Assembly: GCA_021817185.1 (NCBI GenBank)
Contig: JAKAVU010000156.1
Location: forward strand, 1-6,291
Reading direction: 5' to 3'
Length of the DNA: 6,291 bases
Source of the DNA: a bacterium
Lineage (GTDB): Bacteria > Chloroflexota > Dormibacteria > UBA8260 > Bog-877
Of this stretch, positions 1-6,291 are shown piece after piece (the first letter of the stretch is position 1; every line of letters begins with the position of its first letter). The notes under the pieces were generated by a model that saw only the letters and a list, made by a program, of their open reading frames with translations, searched no databases and was not told the origin of the DNA. Both the position numbers and the translations under genes were made by a program.

Positions 1-382
1 GATCCGGCTCGAGCACTGGGACAACGCTCAACGCCAGGGGGCGCACCTGGCGGAGGCGATCCTCGGCAGCGGCCTCGGCTACCACCCCACCCCTTACTTC
101 TGGTCCGAGCAGTACGACCGCATGATCCAGCAGGTGGGGTTTGCCGGGCCCCGCCACCAGCGGGTGCTGCTGGGCCGCCCGGACAGTGGCAGCTTCTCAG
201 TGCTCTACCTGTCAGGCGCTCGGGTGACGGCGTGCCTGGCGGTCAACCGGTATCCCGACCTCGCCGCCGCCCGGCGCCTGATCGAGTCGGGAGTGGCGGT
301 CGACCGGTCAGCCCTGCTCGACCCGGAGGCCGATCTGCGCACCCTGGCACGCGCGGCGCTCGCCTCGGGACGGCCGACCTGA
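1..382 (+). CDS. Ferredoxin-NAD(P)+ reductase-type FAD oxidoreductase, C-terminal fragment
   Basis: The start lies before the window. The open frame begins at base 2 and ends at the TGA at 380-382, leaving 126 residues. The visible part matches the tail of the FAD-dependent pyridine-nucleotide-disulphide oxidoreductases that reduce ferredoxins for cytochrome P450s and Rieske oxygenases (rhodocoxin, putidaredoxin and BenC-like reductases). First comes the end of the FAD domain, with the hallmark RLEHWDNAQRQGAHLAEAILG-type stretch (residues 2-22), where the Trp/Asn/Gln segment contacts the flavin. The C-terminal reductase domain follows, with PYFWSEQYD near residues 33-41, a YLSGARVTACLAVNR strand-turn region, and a final LIESG..VD...L.D segment. 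The family normally has about 400 residues, so roughly the last third is present. The redox partner cannot be told from this fragment. The gene reads toward the fab operon but is separated from it by about 90-110 nt, so co-transcription is possible but unproven. Confidence 0.85.
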   Translation, partial: IRLEHWDNAQRQGAHLAEAILGSGLGYHPTPYFWSEQYDRMIQQVGFAGPRHQRVLLGRPDSGSFSVLYLSGARVTACLAVNRYPDLAAARRLIESGVAVDRSALLDPEADLRTLARAALASGRPT

Positions 383-384
383 TT

Positions 385-401
385 TCGGACATTGTGTCCG
401 A
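385..401. promoter_or_regulatory. Perfect 7-3-7 inverted repeat, candidate operator (or terminator stem)
   Basis: TCGGACA-TTG-TGTCCGA is a perfect dyad of two 7-bp arms around a 3-nt spacer, starting 2 nt after the stop codon of the upstream reductase gene. The 17-bp size suits a homodimeric helix-turn-helix repressor such as a TetR- or MarR-family protein. A degenerate copy with the same spacing lies 56 bp downstream, which favours an operator for the fab operon. The alternative is a short hairpin ending the upstream transcript. It has no T-tract on the + strand, so it would not be a canonical intrinsic terminator. No regulator gene is present in the window. Confidence 0.45.
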
Positions 402-440
402 GCTTGAGGCAGCCGACTCATCCTGAGAGGCCGATGCAAT

Positions 441-457
441 AGGAACACTTTGTCCGT
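441..457. promoter_or_regulatory. Degenerate second copy of the 7-3-7 dyad, candidate operator
   Basis: AGGAACA-CTT-TGTCCGT has the same architecture as the perfect dyad at 385-401, and its right arm agrees at six of seven positions. The left arm agrees at four of seven. The copy is centred 56 bp downstream of the first. Both right arms are followed by AGCTTG and then CAGC (401-413 and 459-468), so the similarity extends beyond the dyad. It lies just upstream of a possible -10 element and the fabF start, where a bound repressor would block transcription. This is inference from arrangement only. Confidence 0.3.
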
Positions 458-468
458 AAGCTTGCAGC

Positions 469-472
469 TAGA

Positions 473-474
<2 letters not shown>
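469..474 (+). promoter_or_regulatory. Possible -10 element of the fab operon promoter
   Basis: TAGAGT fits the TANNNT -10 consensus of primary sigma factors in high-GC Gram-positive bacteria. Transcription would begin near 480-482, just ahead of the GTG codons at 485, 491 and 497, giving a very short leader. No convincing -35 hexamer lies at the right distance (the region near 445-451 is not TTGACA-like). A six-base match alone is weak evidence. Confidence 0.2.
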
Positions 475-1726
<1,252 letters not shown>

Positions 1727-1735
1727 ACCCCATTC

Positions 1736-1741
1736 AAGGAG
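1736..1741 (+). promoter_or_regulatory. Strong ribosome binding site that fixes the acpP TTG start
   Basis: AAGGAG ends 8 nt before the TTG at 1750. It is the best Shine-Dalgarno match on the + strand here and lies in the short fabF-acpP gap. It justifies choosing TTG as the acpP start although the same frame stays open far upstream inside fabF. Confidence 0.8.
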
Positions 1742-1749
1742 ACGCCCGC

Positions 1750-2013
1750 TTGTCCGATCCAACGACCGACCAACCCCTCGACTTCGCGGACCTGCAACAG
1801 CTGGCCGGGGAGATCCTGGGAGTGGACCCCGAACGCGTCCAGATGGATGTCAGCTTTGCCCGGGACCTCGCCGCCGACTCCCTGGACCTGGTGGAGCTGA
1901 TCATGGCGATCGAGGATCGCTATCAGGTGAGCCTTCCCCCGGAGGAGCTCGAGCAGATGAAGAAGGTGGGACAGCTCTGGGACTACCTCTTGGAGCACCG
2001 AGCCGCGCCATGA
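1750..2013 (+). CDS. acpP: Acyl carrier protein
   Basis: This small acidic carrier holds growing acyl chains as thioesters on a 4'-phosphopantetheine arm and shuttles them between the FAS II enzymes. The protein has 87 residues, a four-helix ACP. The prosthetic-group serine is Ser44 in LAADSLDLVEL, the classic DSL motif at the head of helix II, followed by the acidic recognition helix ELIMAIEDRYQ and the PPEELEQMKKVGQLWDYL region. E. coli ACP places this serine at about residue 36-37, so there are about 7 extra N-terminal residues, rich in Asp, Pro and Thr. The TTG start is set by an AAGGAG 8 nt upstream; a rare start with a strong ribosome site is notable for a protein usually very abundant. 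Its TGA overlaps the ATG of fabD (ATGA at 2010-2013), implying translational coupling. No phosphopantetheinyl transferase is in the window. Its place among fab genes makes a fatty-acid role much likelier than a polyketide one. Confidence 0.95.
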   Translation: MSDPTTDQPLDFADLQQLAGEILGVDPERVQMDVSFARDLAADSLDLVELIMAIEDRYQVSLPPEELEQMKKVGQLWDYLLEHRAAP

Positions 2014-2960
2014 CCATGACTGCGGTCAGCCCCACCCCGCCGGTGGCGCTGCTCTTTCCAGGCCAGGGGGTGCAGCGCCCGGGGATGGGATTGGAGCTGG
2101 CCCGGCGATTCCCGGAGGCGGCCCGGGCGCTGGAGCGCGCCGAGGAGGTCCTGGAGATGCCGGTCAGGCGGCTCTGCTTCGAGGGGCCCCCGGCGGAGCT
2201 GCTGCGCACGGAGAACATCCAGCCCTGCCTGGTGGCGGTGTCCTACGCCGCCTTCGAGGCCTACCGCCGGACCTTCGGCGTCGATCGGATAGCGGTGGTC
2301 GCGGGCCACAGCCTGGGTGAGTTGAGTGCCCTGGCGGCGTCGGGGGCGGTGACCTGGGAGGAGGCGCTGGTGCTGGCGCGAGAGCGCGGCCGTCTGATGG
2401 CCGACGCCGCCTCCAGCAGCCCGGGCAGGATGCTGGCGATAGTCGGCCTTTTGGAGCCGCAGGTGGAGGAGATCCGCCAGCTGGCAGCGCGGGCGGGAGG
2501 CATCTGGCTGGCCAATCTCAATTCACCCAACCAGTTCATCCTGAGCGGGGAGGCCGCCGCCATCGGGGTTGCCGAGTCGCTGGCCAACCAGGCCGGGGCC
2601 CGCCGGGTGGTGGTTCTGGACATCCCGCTTGGCGCTCACTCTCCGCTGATGGCTCGGGCGGCGGCCAGACTGGCCGAGACGGTCCGGGCGCTGCCTCTCA
2701 AGGCGCCCCAGATCCCGCTCATCGGAAACGGGAGCGGGTTCGTGCTCCACTCCACGGCCTCGATCCGCTCCGAGCTGGTCGGGCATCTGCTGCGCCCGGT
2801 GCTCTGGGCGCGCACGATGGCGGCGATGCAGCGGCTGCGCATCGCCACGGTCGTCGAGCTGGGGCCGGGAAGGGTGCTGGCCAGCCTGGCCGCCAAGCAC
2901 ATGGCGGGGGTGACCACCTGGACTGTGGACGAGCTGCTCCTGGACGGCCAGGAAGCCTAG
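2010..2960 (+). CDS. fabD: Malonyl-CoA:ACP transacylase
   Basis: It transfers malonyl from CoA to holo-ACP, supplying the extender unit to FabF. The protein has 316 residues (E. coli 309). In order: FPGQG at 16-20 with oxyanion-hole Gln19; nucleophile Ser101 in GHSLGE; malonyl-carboxylate-binding Arg126 (25 residues later, as in E. coli Ser92/Arg117); a ferredoxin-like small domain around 140-205; and catalytic His210 in GAHSPLM. The E. coli Gln250 position (VRQLYNPVQW) here reads VGHLLRPVLW, so the Gln is replaced by His259. The C-terminus has the usual VVELGPGRVLASL. The preferred start is the ATG at 2010 overlapping the acpP stop. A second ATG at 2016 is possible. There is no good Shine-Dalgarno at the usual distance, consistent with coupled translation from acpP. 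The stop TAG directly abuts the fabG start. A polyketide acyltransferase is a less likely reading given the stand-alone length and neighbours. Confidence 0.94.
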   Translation: MTMTAVSPTPPVALLFPGQGVQRPGMGLELARRFPEAARALERAEEVLEMPVRRLCFEGPPAELLRTENIQPCLVAVSYAAFEAYRRTFGVDRIAVVAGHSLGELSALAASGAVTWEEALVLARERGRLMADAASSSPGRMLAIVGLLEPQVEEIRQLAARAGGIWLANLNSPNQFILSGEAAAIGVAESLANQAGARRVVVLDIPLGAHSPLMARAAARLAETVRALPLKAPQIPLIGNGSGFVLHSTASIRSELVGHLLRPVLWARTMAAMQRLRIATVVELGPGRVLASLAAKHMAGVTTWTVDELLLDGQEA

Positions 2961-3689
2961 GTGGACCTGGACCTCTCCGGCCGCAGGGCCCTGGTCACGG
3001 GCGGTGGCAAGGGCATCGGCAGCGCCATCACCGCCGAGCTGGCGGCGATGGGGGCCCAGGTGGTGGTCAACTACCTCGCCGACGAGGCCGCCGCCAGCGC
3101 CGTGGCGGCCGGGCTGCGAGACGTCACCATCCACCAGGCTGACATCGGGGACCCGGCCCAGGTGGCCGAGCTCTTCATGCGCCAGGGGCCGTTCGATGTC
3201 GTGGTCAACAACGCGGGGATGCTGAGGGACCGGCTCCTGCTGCGGATGACCGCTGAGGACTGGGACCAGGTGCTGCGCACCGACCTCAGCGCCGGCTTCC
3301 ACGTCACCAAGGCCGCCGTGCCGCACATGATGAAGCAGCGCTGGGGACGGATCGTGAACATCAGCTCCATCGTCGGCTTGGGCGGCAACCCCGGCCAGGC
3401 GAACTACGCGGCCGCCAAGGCCGGCCTGATCGGCCTCACCAAGTCGGTTGCCAAGGAGCTCGGCTCGCGGGGGATCACCTGCAACGCGGTGGCGCCCGGC
3501 TACGTGCTGACCGAGCTGACCGCCAGCTCGATCTCCGCGGAGGTGCTGCAAGAGCTCATCCGCCTGACGCCGCTGCGGCGGGCGGGAACCACCGCGGAGA
3601 TCGCGGCCGCGGTGGCCTTCCTGTGCAGCCCGGCGGCATCATTCATCACCGGCGAGGTGGTGGTGGTCGACGGCGGCCTCTCGGCCTGA
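2961..3689 (+). CDS. fabG: 3-oxoacyl-ACP reductase (short-chain dehydrogenase/reductase)
   Basis: It reduces 3-oxoacyl-ACP to 3-hydroxyacyl-ACP, normally with NADPH, in the elongation cycle. The protein has 242 residues (E. coli 244). The nucleotide-binding motif is TGGGKGIG at 13-20. NNAG lies at 83-86. The catalytic Ser136 is in NISSIVG, with Tyr149 and Lys153 in YAAAK. The PGYVLTELT segment and the C-terminal TGEVVVVDGG end are typical of FabG. The fourth tetrad residue, Asn107 in E. coli (TNLSSVF), is Asp108 here (TDLSAGF; codon GAC at 3282-3284). The GTG start follows the fabD stop with no gap, and AGGAA at 2950-2954 gives a weak ribosome site 6 nt upstream. It is the last gene of the operon, and its stop is 7 nt from the convergent trpA stop. 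Another SDR function, such as acetoacetyl-CoA reductase, cannot be excluded by sequence, but the operon favours FabG. Confidence 0.93.
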   Translation: MDLDLSGRRALVTGGGKGIGSAITAELAAMGAQVVVNYLADEAAASAVAAGLRDVTIHQADIGDPAQVAELFMRQGPFDVVVNNAGMLRDRLLLRMTAEDWDQVLRTDLSAGFHVTKAAVPHMMKQRWGRIVNISSIVGLGGNPGQANYAAAKAGLIGLTKSVAKELGSRGITCNAVAPGYVLTELTASSISAEVLQELIRLTPLRRAGTTAEIAAAVAFLCSPAASFITGEVVVVDGGLSA

Positions 3690-3700
3690 CCGACGGTCAG
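3686..3700. terminator. Perfect 15-bp palindrome spanning the convergent fabG and trpA stops
   Basis: CTGACCG-A-CGGTCAG is a perfect inverted repeat centred on base 3693. It contains the fabG stop (TGA 3687-3689) and the trpA stop (TGA on the - strand, 3697-3699) at symmetric positions. In RNA from either strand it can form a 6-bp stem with a 3-nt loop. No T-tract follows on either side, so it is not a canonical intrinsic terminator. It could act as a U-tract-less bidirectional terminator or a 3'-end stabilising hairpin, or the symmetry could be partly forced by the two facing stops. Confidence 0.4.
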
Positions 3701-4497
3701 CCGCGCAGCGCGGAGACGGCCCCGGCCACCGCAGCCGCCGGGTCCGTCGCCTGCCCGGCCATCTCCACCAGCAGGCTGCCCACCGCCACGGCGTCGGCCA
3801 GACCCGCCAGCGCTAGAACCTGGTCGCGACGCCTCACCCCGAAACCCAGGGCCAGTGGCAGGTCGGTTTGGGCCCGGGCGCGCCTGAGCAGCGCGGGCCC
3901 CTCGTCCTCCTCCCCAGCGCTGGAGCCGGTCACGCCGGTGCGGGAGACGCAGTACAGAAAGCCGGTGGCGAGCGCGGCGGCCTGGCGGATGCGGGGGTCG
4001 GGAGTGGTGGGCGCGACCATGGTCGTCACCGCCAGCCCAAAGCGAGCAGCGGCCTGCCTCAGCTCCCCCATCTCCTCGAGGGGCAGATCGGTGACCAGAA
4101 CCCCGTCGACGCCACTCTCCGAGGCCTGGCGTGCGAAGTCGCCCAGCCCCATCCGCAGGAGCGGATTGAGGTAGGTCATCACCACCAGCGGTATCCCGAA
4201 GCCGGCGGCCCTGGCCGCGCGTATCTGGGCCAGCGCCAGCGGCACCGTCATCCCGTTCTCAAGCGCCCGCTGCCCCGCGGCCTGGATGACCGGCCCGTCG
4301 GCAAGAGGGTCTGAGTAGGGAAGCCCGAGCTCCACCAGCGCCGCGCCGGCCCCCTGAGCCGCCAGCAGCATCGCCCCGGCGGAGTCCAGGTCGGGGAAGC
4401 CGGCCATGAGATAGGGGATGATCCGGGGCACACCACCGGTGGCAGCCGGCAGCGCCCGGCGGATCCGGGCCTGGGACCCGACCTCGGGATCACCCAC
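3697..4497 (-). CDS. trpA: Tryptophan synthase alpha subunit
   Basis: It cleaves indole-3-glycerol phosphate to indole and glyceraldehyde-3-phosphate; the indole is channelled to TrpB in the alpha2-beta2 complex. The protein has 266 residues (E. coli 268), a TIM barrel. The catalytic acids are both present: Glu56 and Asp67 in [14 protein letters not shown], eleven apart as in E. coli Glu49/Asp60. Also visible are PYLMAGFPD near 28-36, [10 protein letters not shown], the mobile-loop region [16 protein letters not shown], and the phosphate-binding GFGV and AVGS turns near the C-terminus. The start is GTG at 4497, with GGAGG 6 nt upstream inside trpB, so the genes overlap by 8 nt (4490-4497). 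It is the last gene of the trp cluster and converges on fabG with 7 nt between the stops. Confidence 0.95.
   Translation of the reverse strand: MGDPEVGSQARIRRALPAATGGVPRIIPYLMAGFPDLDSAGAMLLAAQGAGAALVELGLPYSDPLADGPVIQAAGQRALENGMTVPLALAQIRAARAAGFGIPLVVMTYLNPLLRMGLGDFARQASESGVDGVLVTDLPLEEMGELRQAAARFGLAVTTMVAPTTPDPRIRQAAALATGFLYCVSRTGVTGSSAGEEDEGPALLRRARAQTDLPLALGFGVRRRDQVLALAGLADAVAVGSLLVEMAGQATDPAAAVAGAVSALRG
3701..3713. terminator. Small GC hairpin next to the stop-codon palindrome
   Basis: CCGCG-CAG-CGCGG (5-bp stem, 3-nt loop; six complementary bases flank a central A) directly abuts the palindrome at 3686-3700 and lies in the last codons of trpA. For fab transcripts it would be the second of two tandem hairpins after the fabG stop. 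It has no U-tract. GC-rich coding DNA produces such stems by chance, so the call is weak. Confidence 0.25.
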
Positions 4498-5698
4498 CGG
4501 CGTCCTCCGCCAGCACGGTGTCGAGGTCCTTGTCGCCCCTTCCGCTCAGGCAGACCAGGACCGGGCCACCGTCGGCCGGCGGAGAAGTCAAGGCCTGGTG
4601 GATAGCGTGCGAGGACTCCAGCGCCGGGATGATGCCCTCCAGCCGGCAGAGCAGGTGGAAGGCGGCCAGCGCCTGGCGATCGTCGACCACGGAGTAGGTG
4701 GCGCGGCCGGCGCGGTTGAGCCAGGCGTGCTCCGGGCCCACCCCCGGGTAGTCGAGGCCGGCCGAGACGCTGTGGGTGGGGAGCACCTGCCCGTCCTGGT
4801 CCTGGAGCAGGAAGGAGCTCGCGCCATGGAGCACCCCCGGGCTTCCCAGGTTGAGGCTGGCCCCGTTGTCGCCCGGCCCGGCGCCGCGACCACCGGCCTC
4901 CACCCCCAGCAGCTGGACCTCCCTGTCGTCCAGGAATCCGGCGAAGATTCCGATCGCGTTGCTGCCGCCGCCGACGCACGCGACCACCCGCGACGGCAGG
5001 CGCCCGGCCTGCTCCAGCATCTGCCGCCGGGCCTCCACTCCGATCACGGACTGCAGGGTCCGCACCAGCCAGGGATAGGGGTGAGGACCCACCACCGACC
5101 CGATCACGTAGTGGGTGTCGCGAACATTGGTCACCCAGTCGCGGATCGCCTCCGAGGTGGCGTCCTTGAGGGTGCGGGAGCCGCTGTCCACCGGCCTCAC
5201 GGTCGCCCCCAGGAGCCGCATCTTGGCGACGTTGACCGCCTGCCGCCGGATGTCCTCGGAGCCCATGTACACGACGCACGGCAACCCCATCAGGGCGCAG
5301 GCGGTGGCGGTGGCCAGGCCGTGCTGGCCCGCCCCGGTCTCGGCCACGATGCGGTGCTTGCCCATGCGGCGGGCCAGCAGCAGCTGGCCCAGCGCGTTGT
5401 TGAGCTTGTGGGCGCCGGTGTGGAGCAGGTCCTCGCGCTTGAGCCAGATCGGGAAACCGGCGTGCTCGGAGAGCCGGGCCGCGAAGTAACAGGGAGTGGG
5501 CCGGCCCGCGTAGTCGCGCAGGAGGAGGCTGAGCTCGTCCAGGAAGCCCTGGTCGGCGAAGGCCGAGGTGGCCTCCTCGATGAGCTCCCCCAGGGCTGGG
5601 ACCACCGTCTCGGGCACGTAGCTGCCTCCGAAGTCTCCATACCTTCCCGACTGGGGTGGCGGTGTGACCAGGAGCAGGCCGGGATCGCTCATGGTCAC
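4490..5698 (-). CDS. trpB: Tryptophan synthase beta subunit
   Basis: This PLP enzyme condenses indole with L-serine to make L-tryptophan. The protein has 402 residues (E. coli 397). The N-terminal [14 protein letters not shown] at about 18-31 is the usual TrpB1 opening. The PLP lysine is Lys98 in [15 protein letters not shown], catalytic Glu120 precedes TGAGQHG, and the phosphate-binding loop is GGGSNAIG at 243-250. [19 protein letters not shown] lies at about 309-327, followed by [12 protein letters not shown]. Ser385 in LSGRGDKD is the residue near the PLP ring nitrogen. The segment [11 protein letters not shown] has Asn where homologues often have His. The start is either the GTG at 5698, which overlaps the trpF stop (GTGA), or the ATG two codons later at 5692; neither has a strong ribosome site. 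TrpA next door supports the canonical TrpB1 rather than the stand-alone TrpB2. Confidence 0.96.
   Translation of the reverse strand: MTMSDPGLLLVTPPPQSGRYGDFGGSYVPETVVPALGELIEEATSAFADQGFLDELSLLLRDYAGRPTPCYFAARLSEHAGFPIWLKREDLLHTGAHKLNNALGQLLLARRMGKHRIVAETGAGQHGLATATACALMGLPCVVYMGSEDIRRQAVNVAKMRLLGATVRPVDSGSRTLKDATSEAIRDWVTNVRDTHYVIGSVVGPHPYPWLVRTLQSVIGVEARRQMLEQAGRLPSRVVACVGGGSNAIGIFAGFLDDREVQLLGVEAGGRGAGPGDNGASLNLGSPGVLHGASSFLLQDQDGQVLPTHSVSAGLDYPGVGPEHAWLNRAGRATYSVVDDRQALAAFHLLCRLEGIIPALESSHAIHQALTSPPADGGPVLVCLSGRGDKDLDTVLAEDAGG
4504..4508 (-). promoter_or_regulatory. Ribosome binding site that fixes the trpA GTG start
   Basis: On the - strand GGAGG lies 6 nt before the GTG at 4497, inside the last codons of trpB. 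This supports the GTG start and the 8-nt gene overlap. It also gives trpA its own initiation signal in addition to coupling with trpB, which fits the 1:1 subunit need. Confidence 0.75.
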
Positions 5699-6291
5699 TC
5701 AGTTTGCGGGATCGCCGCGGCGGCGGCGCCAGCCCTCTGGACGTAGGCCGCCACCAGCTGCGGGTCCTTGATCCCGGGGCTGGCCTCCAGCCTGGAGCTG
5801 GCGTCCACCCCGTATGGCCTCACCGCCGTCACCACCTCGGCCACATTGTCGGGCCCGATGCCGCCGGCCAGCCAGACCGGCCGGTGCGCGGCCAGCGCGG
5901 CGGCGACGCCCAGGTCGGGCAGCTGCCCGGTGCCCCCCGAGCCATCCGCGTCCAGGTGGTCGAAGAAGACGGGAAGGTCGGGCCACCAGTCGATCTCGAG
6001 GTGGGGGCCCAGGTCCCCTACCCCGAGGTAGGGCCAGGCGGCGGCGCCGAGCTCCCCGGGCAGGGTGCGGGGGCAGCTGCGCAGGCGCAGCTGGACCGCG
6101 GTCAGCTCGAACTCCTCCACCAGCCTCCGCAGCTCCTCGAGCGAGCGGTCGACCACCACTCCCACGCAGTCCGCGCGGCCGCTCGCAAGTCGGGAGATCG
6201 CCCGCGCGCGGCGGCGGTCCACCCGGCGCGGGCTGGAGTCGTGAAAGACCATCCCGATGGCATCGGCCCCAGCCTCCAGCGCGGCCTCGGC
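5695..6291 (-). CDS. trpF: Phosphoribosylanthranilate isomerase, N-terminus missing
   Basis: It performs the Amadori rearrangement of N-(5-phosphoribosyl)anthranilate to CdRP in tryptophan synthesis. The frame is open to the window edge: 13 codons upstream of the ATG at 6252 encode [13 protein letters not shown], which matches the family, so that internal ATG is not the start. About 15 residues, including the catalytic Cys of KICG, lie outside. Of the 198 residues present, visible features are the SSPRRV segment with the substrate-binding Arg, the catalytic Asp in VFFDHLD (codon 5959-5961) followed by the GSGGTG loop, [11 protein letters not shown], and the phosphate-binding [19 protein letters not shown]. 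The usual VQLHG motif reads VQLRL (6082-6096), and the usual GVDVSSGVE reads GVDASSRLE. It is thus a divergent but structurally complete TrpF; length between motifs is normal, arguing against a frameshift. The stop overlaps the trpB GTG by 4 nt. Confidence 0.9.
   Translation of the reverse strand, partial: AEAALEAGADAIGMVFHDSSPRRVDRRRARAISRLASGRADCVGVVVDRSLEELRRLVEEFELTAVQLRLRSCPRTLPGELGAAAWPYLGVGDLGPHLEIDWWPDLPVFFDHLDADGSGGTGQLPDLGVAAALAAHRPVWLAGGIGPDNVAEVVTAVRPYGVDASSRLEASPGIKDPQLVAAYVQRAGAAAAAIPQTE

Noticed and set aside
1..5. Window opening with GATCC, as a possible restriction-cloning junction
   Set aside because: The reading frame of the reductase runs straight through from the edge with no sign of vector or a join; a four-base match is uninformative.
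385..401. Canonical Rho-independent terminator of the upstream reductase gene
   Set aside because: The stem is only 7 bp and is followed by GCTTGAGG, not a T-run; a termination role is kept only as an alternative to the operator reading.
2523..3551. Long antisense open frame opposite fabD and fabG
   Set aside because: It covers two genes with full catalytic motifs; its translation is His/Gly/Arg-rich with no recognisable domain. Long antisense frames are expected at this GC content.
4248..5279. 343-residue - strand frame overlapping trpB and trpA, as a possible overlapping gene or frameshifted product
   Set aside because: It is an alternate frame of trpB/trpA rich in Arg/Gly/Pro; both real genes are uninterrupted with all motifs, so there is no frameshift to explain.
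4418..5746. 442-residue open frame on the + strand opposite trpB
   Set aside because: It is a mirror of trpB codon bias without motifs or a ribosome site; TrpB on the other strand is unmistakable.
6250..6252. ATG as the trpF start
   Set aside because: The 13 codons upstream to the window edge encode family-typical sequence ending in GADAIG, so the gene continues beyond the window.

Overview
The window is dense, high-GC bacterial chromosome: 7 complete or partial genes besides one cut at the left edge, GTG and TTG starts, and stop/start overlaps throughout. No mobile element, RNA gene, CRISPR array or phage signal is visible. The codon bias (almost every third position G or C) and gene style fit Actinomycetota or a GC-rich terrestrial lineage such as Chloroflexota/Dormibacterota. 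The sequence alone does not settle the phylum.

Layout, left to right. (1) Bases 1-382, + strand: C-terminal 126 residues of an FAD/NAD(P)-dependent ferredoxin-reductase-type oxidoreductase. (2) Bases 383-472: a short intergenic region with a perfect 7-bp dyad (385-401) and a degenerate copy of it (441-457), both with a 3-nt spacer and embedded in an imperfect direct repeat; this is the likely control region of the next operon. (3) Bases 473-3689, + strand: a compact type II fatty-acid synthesis (FAS II) operon, fabF-acpP-fabD-fabG. The spacing is 23 nt (fabF to acpP), a 4-nt overlap (acpP/fabD) and 0 nt (fabD to fabG). (4) Bases 3686-3713: a 15-bp perfect palindrome spanning both convergent stop codons, followed by a second small GC hairpin. 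(5) Bases 3697-6291, - strand: the end of a tryptophan operon read trpF-trpB-trpA, with 4-nt and 8-nt overlaps. trpF runs off the right edge.

How they work together. FabD loads malonyl from CoA onto holo-ACP, FabF condenses malonyl-ACP with the growing acyl-ACP, and FabG reduces the resulting 3-oxoacyl-ACP. The dehydratase (FabZ/FabA), enoyl reductase (FabI/K/L/V) and initiating synthase FabH are not in the window. TrpF isomerises phosphoribosylanthranilate, and TrpA/TrpB form tryptophan synthase, completing the last steps of tryptophan synthesis.

I see no undescribed system. The points worth following are the paired operator-like dyads before fabF, the palindrome at the convergent stops, and three departures from usual family signatures: FabD Gln to His, FabG catalytic-tetrad Asn to Asp, and TrpF VQLHG to VQLRL.
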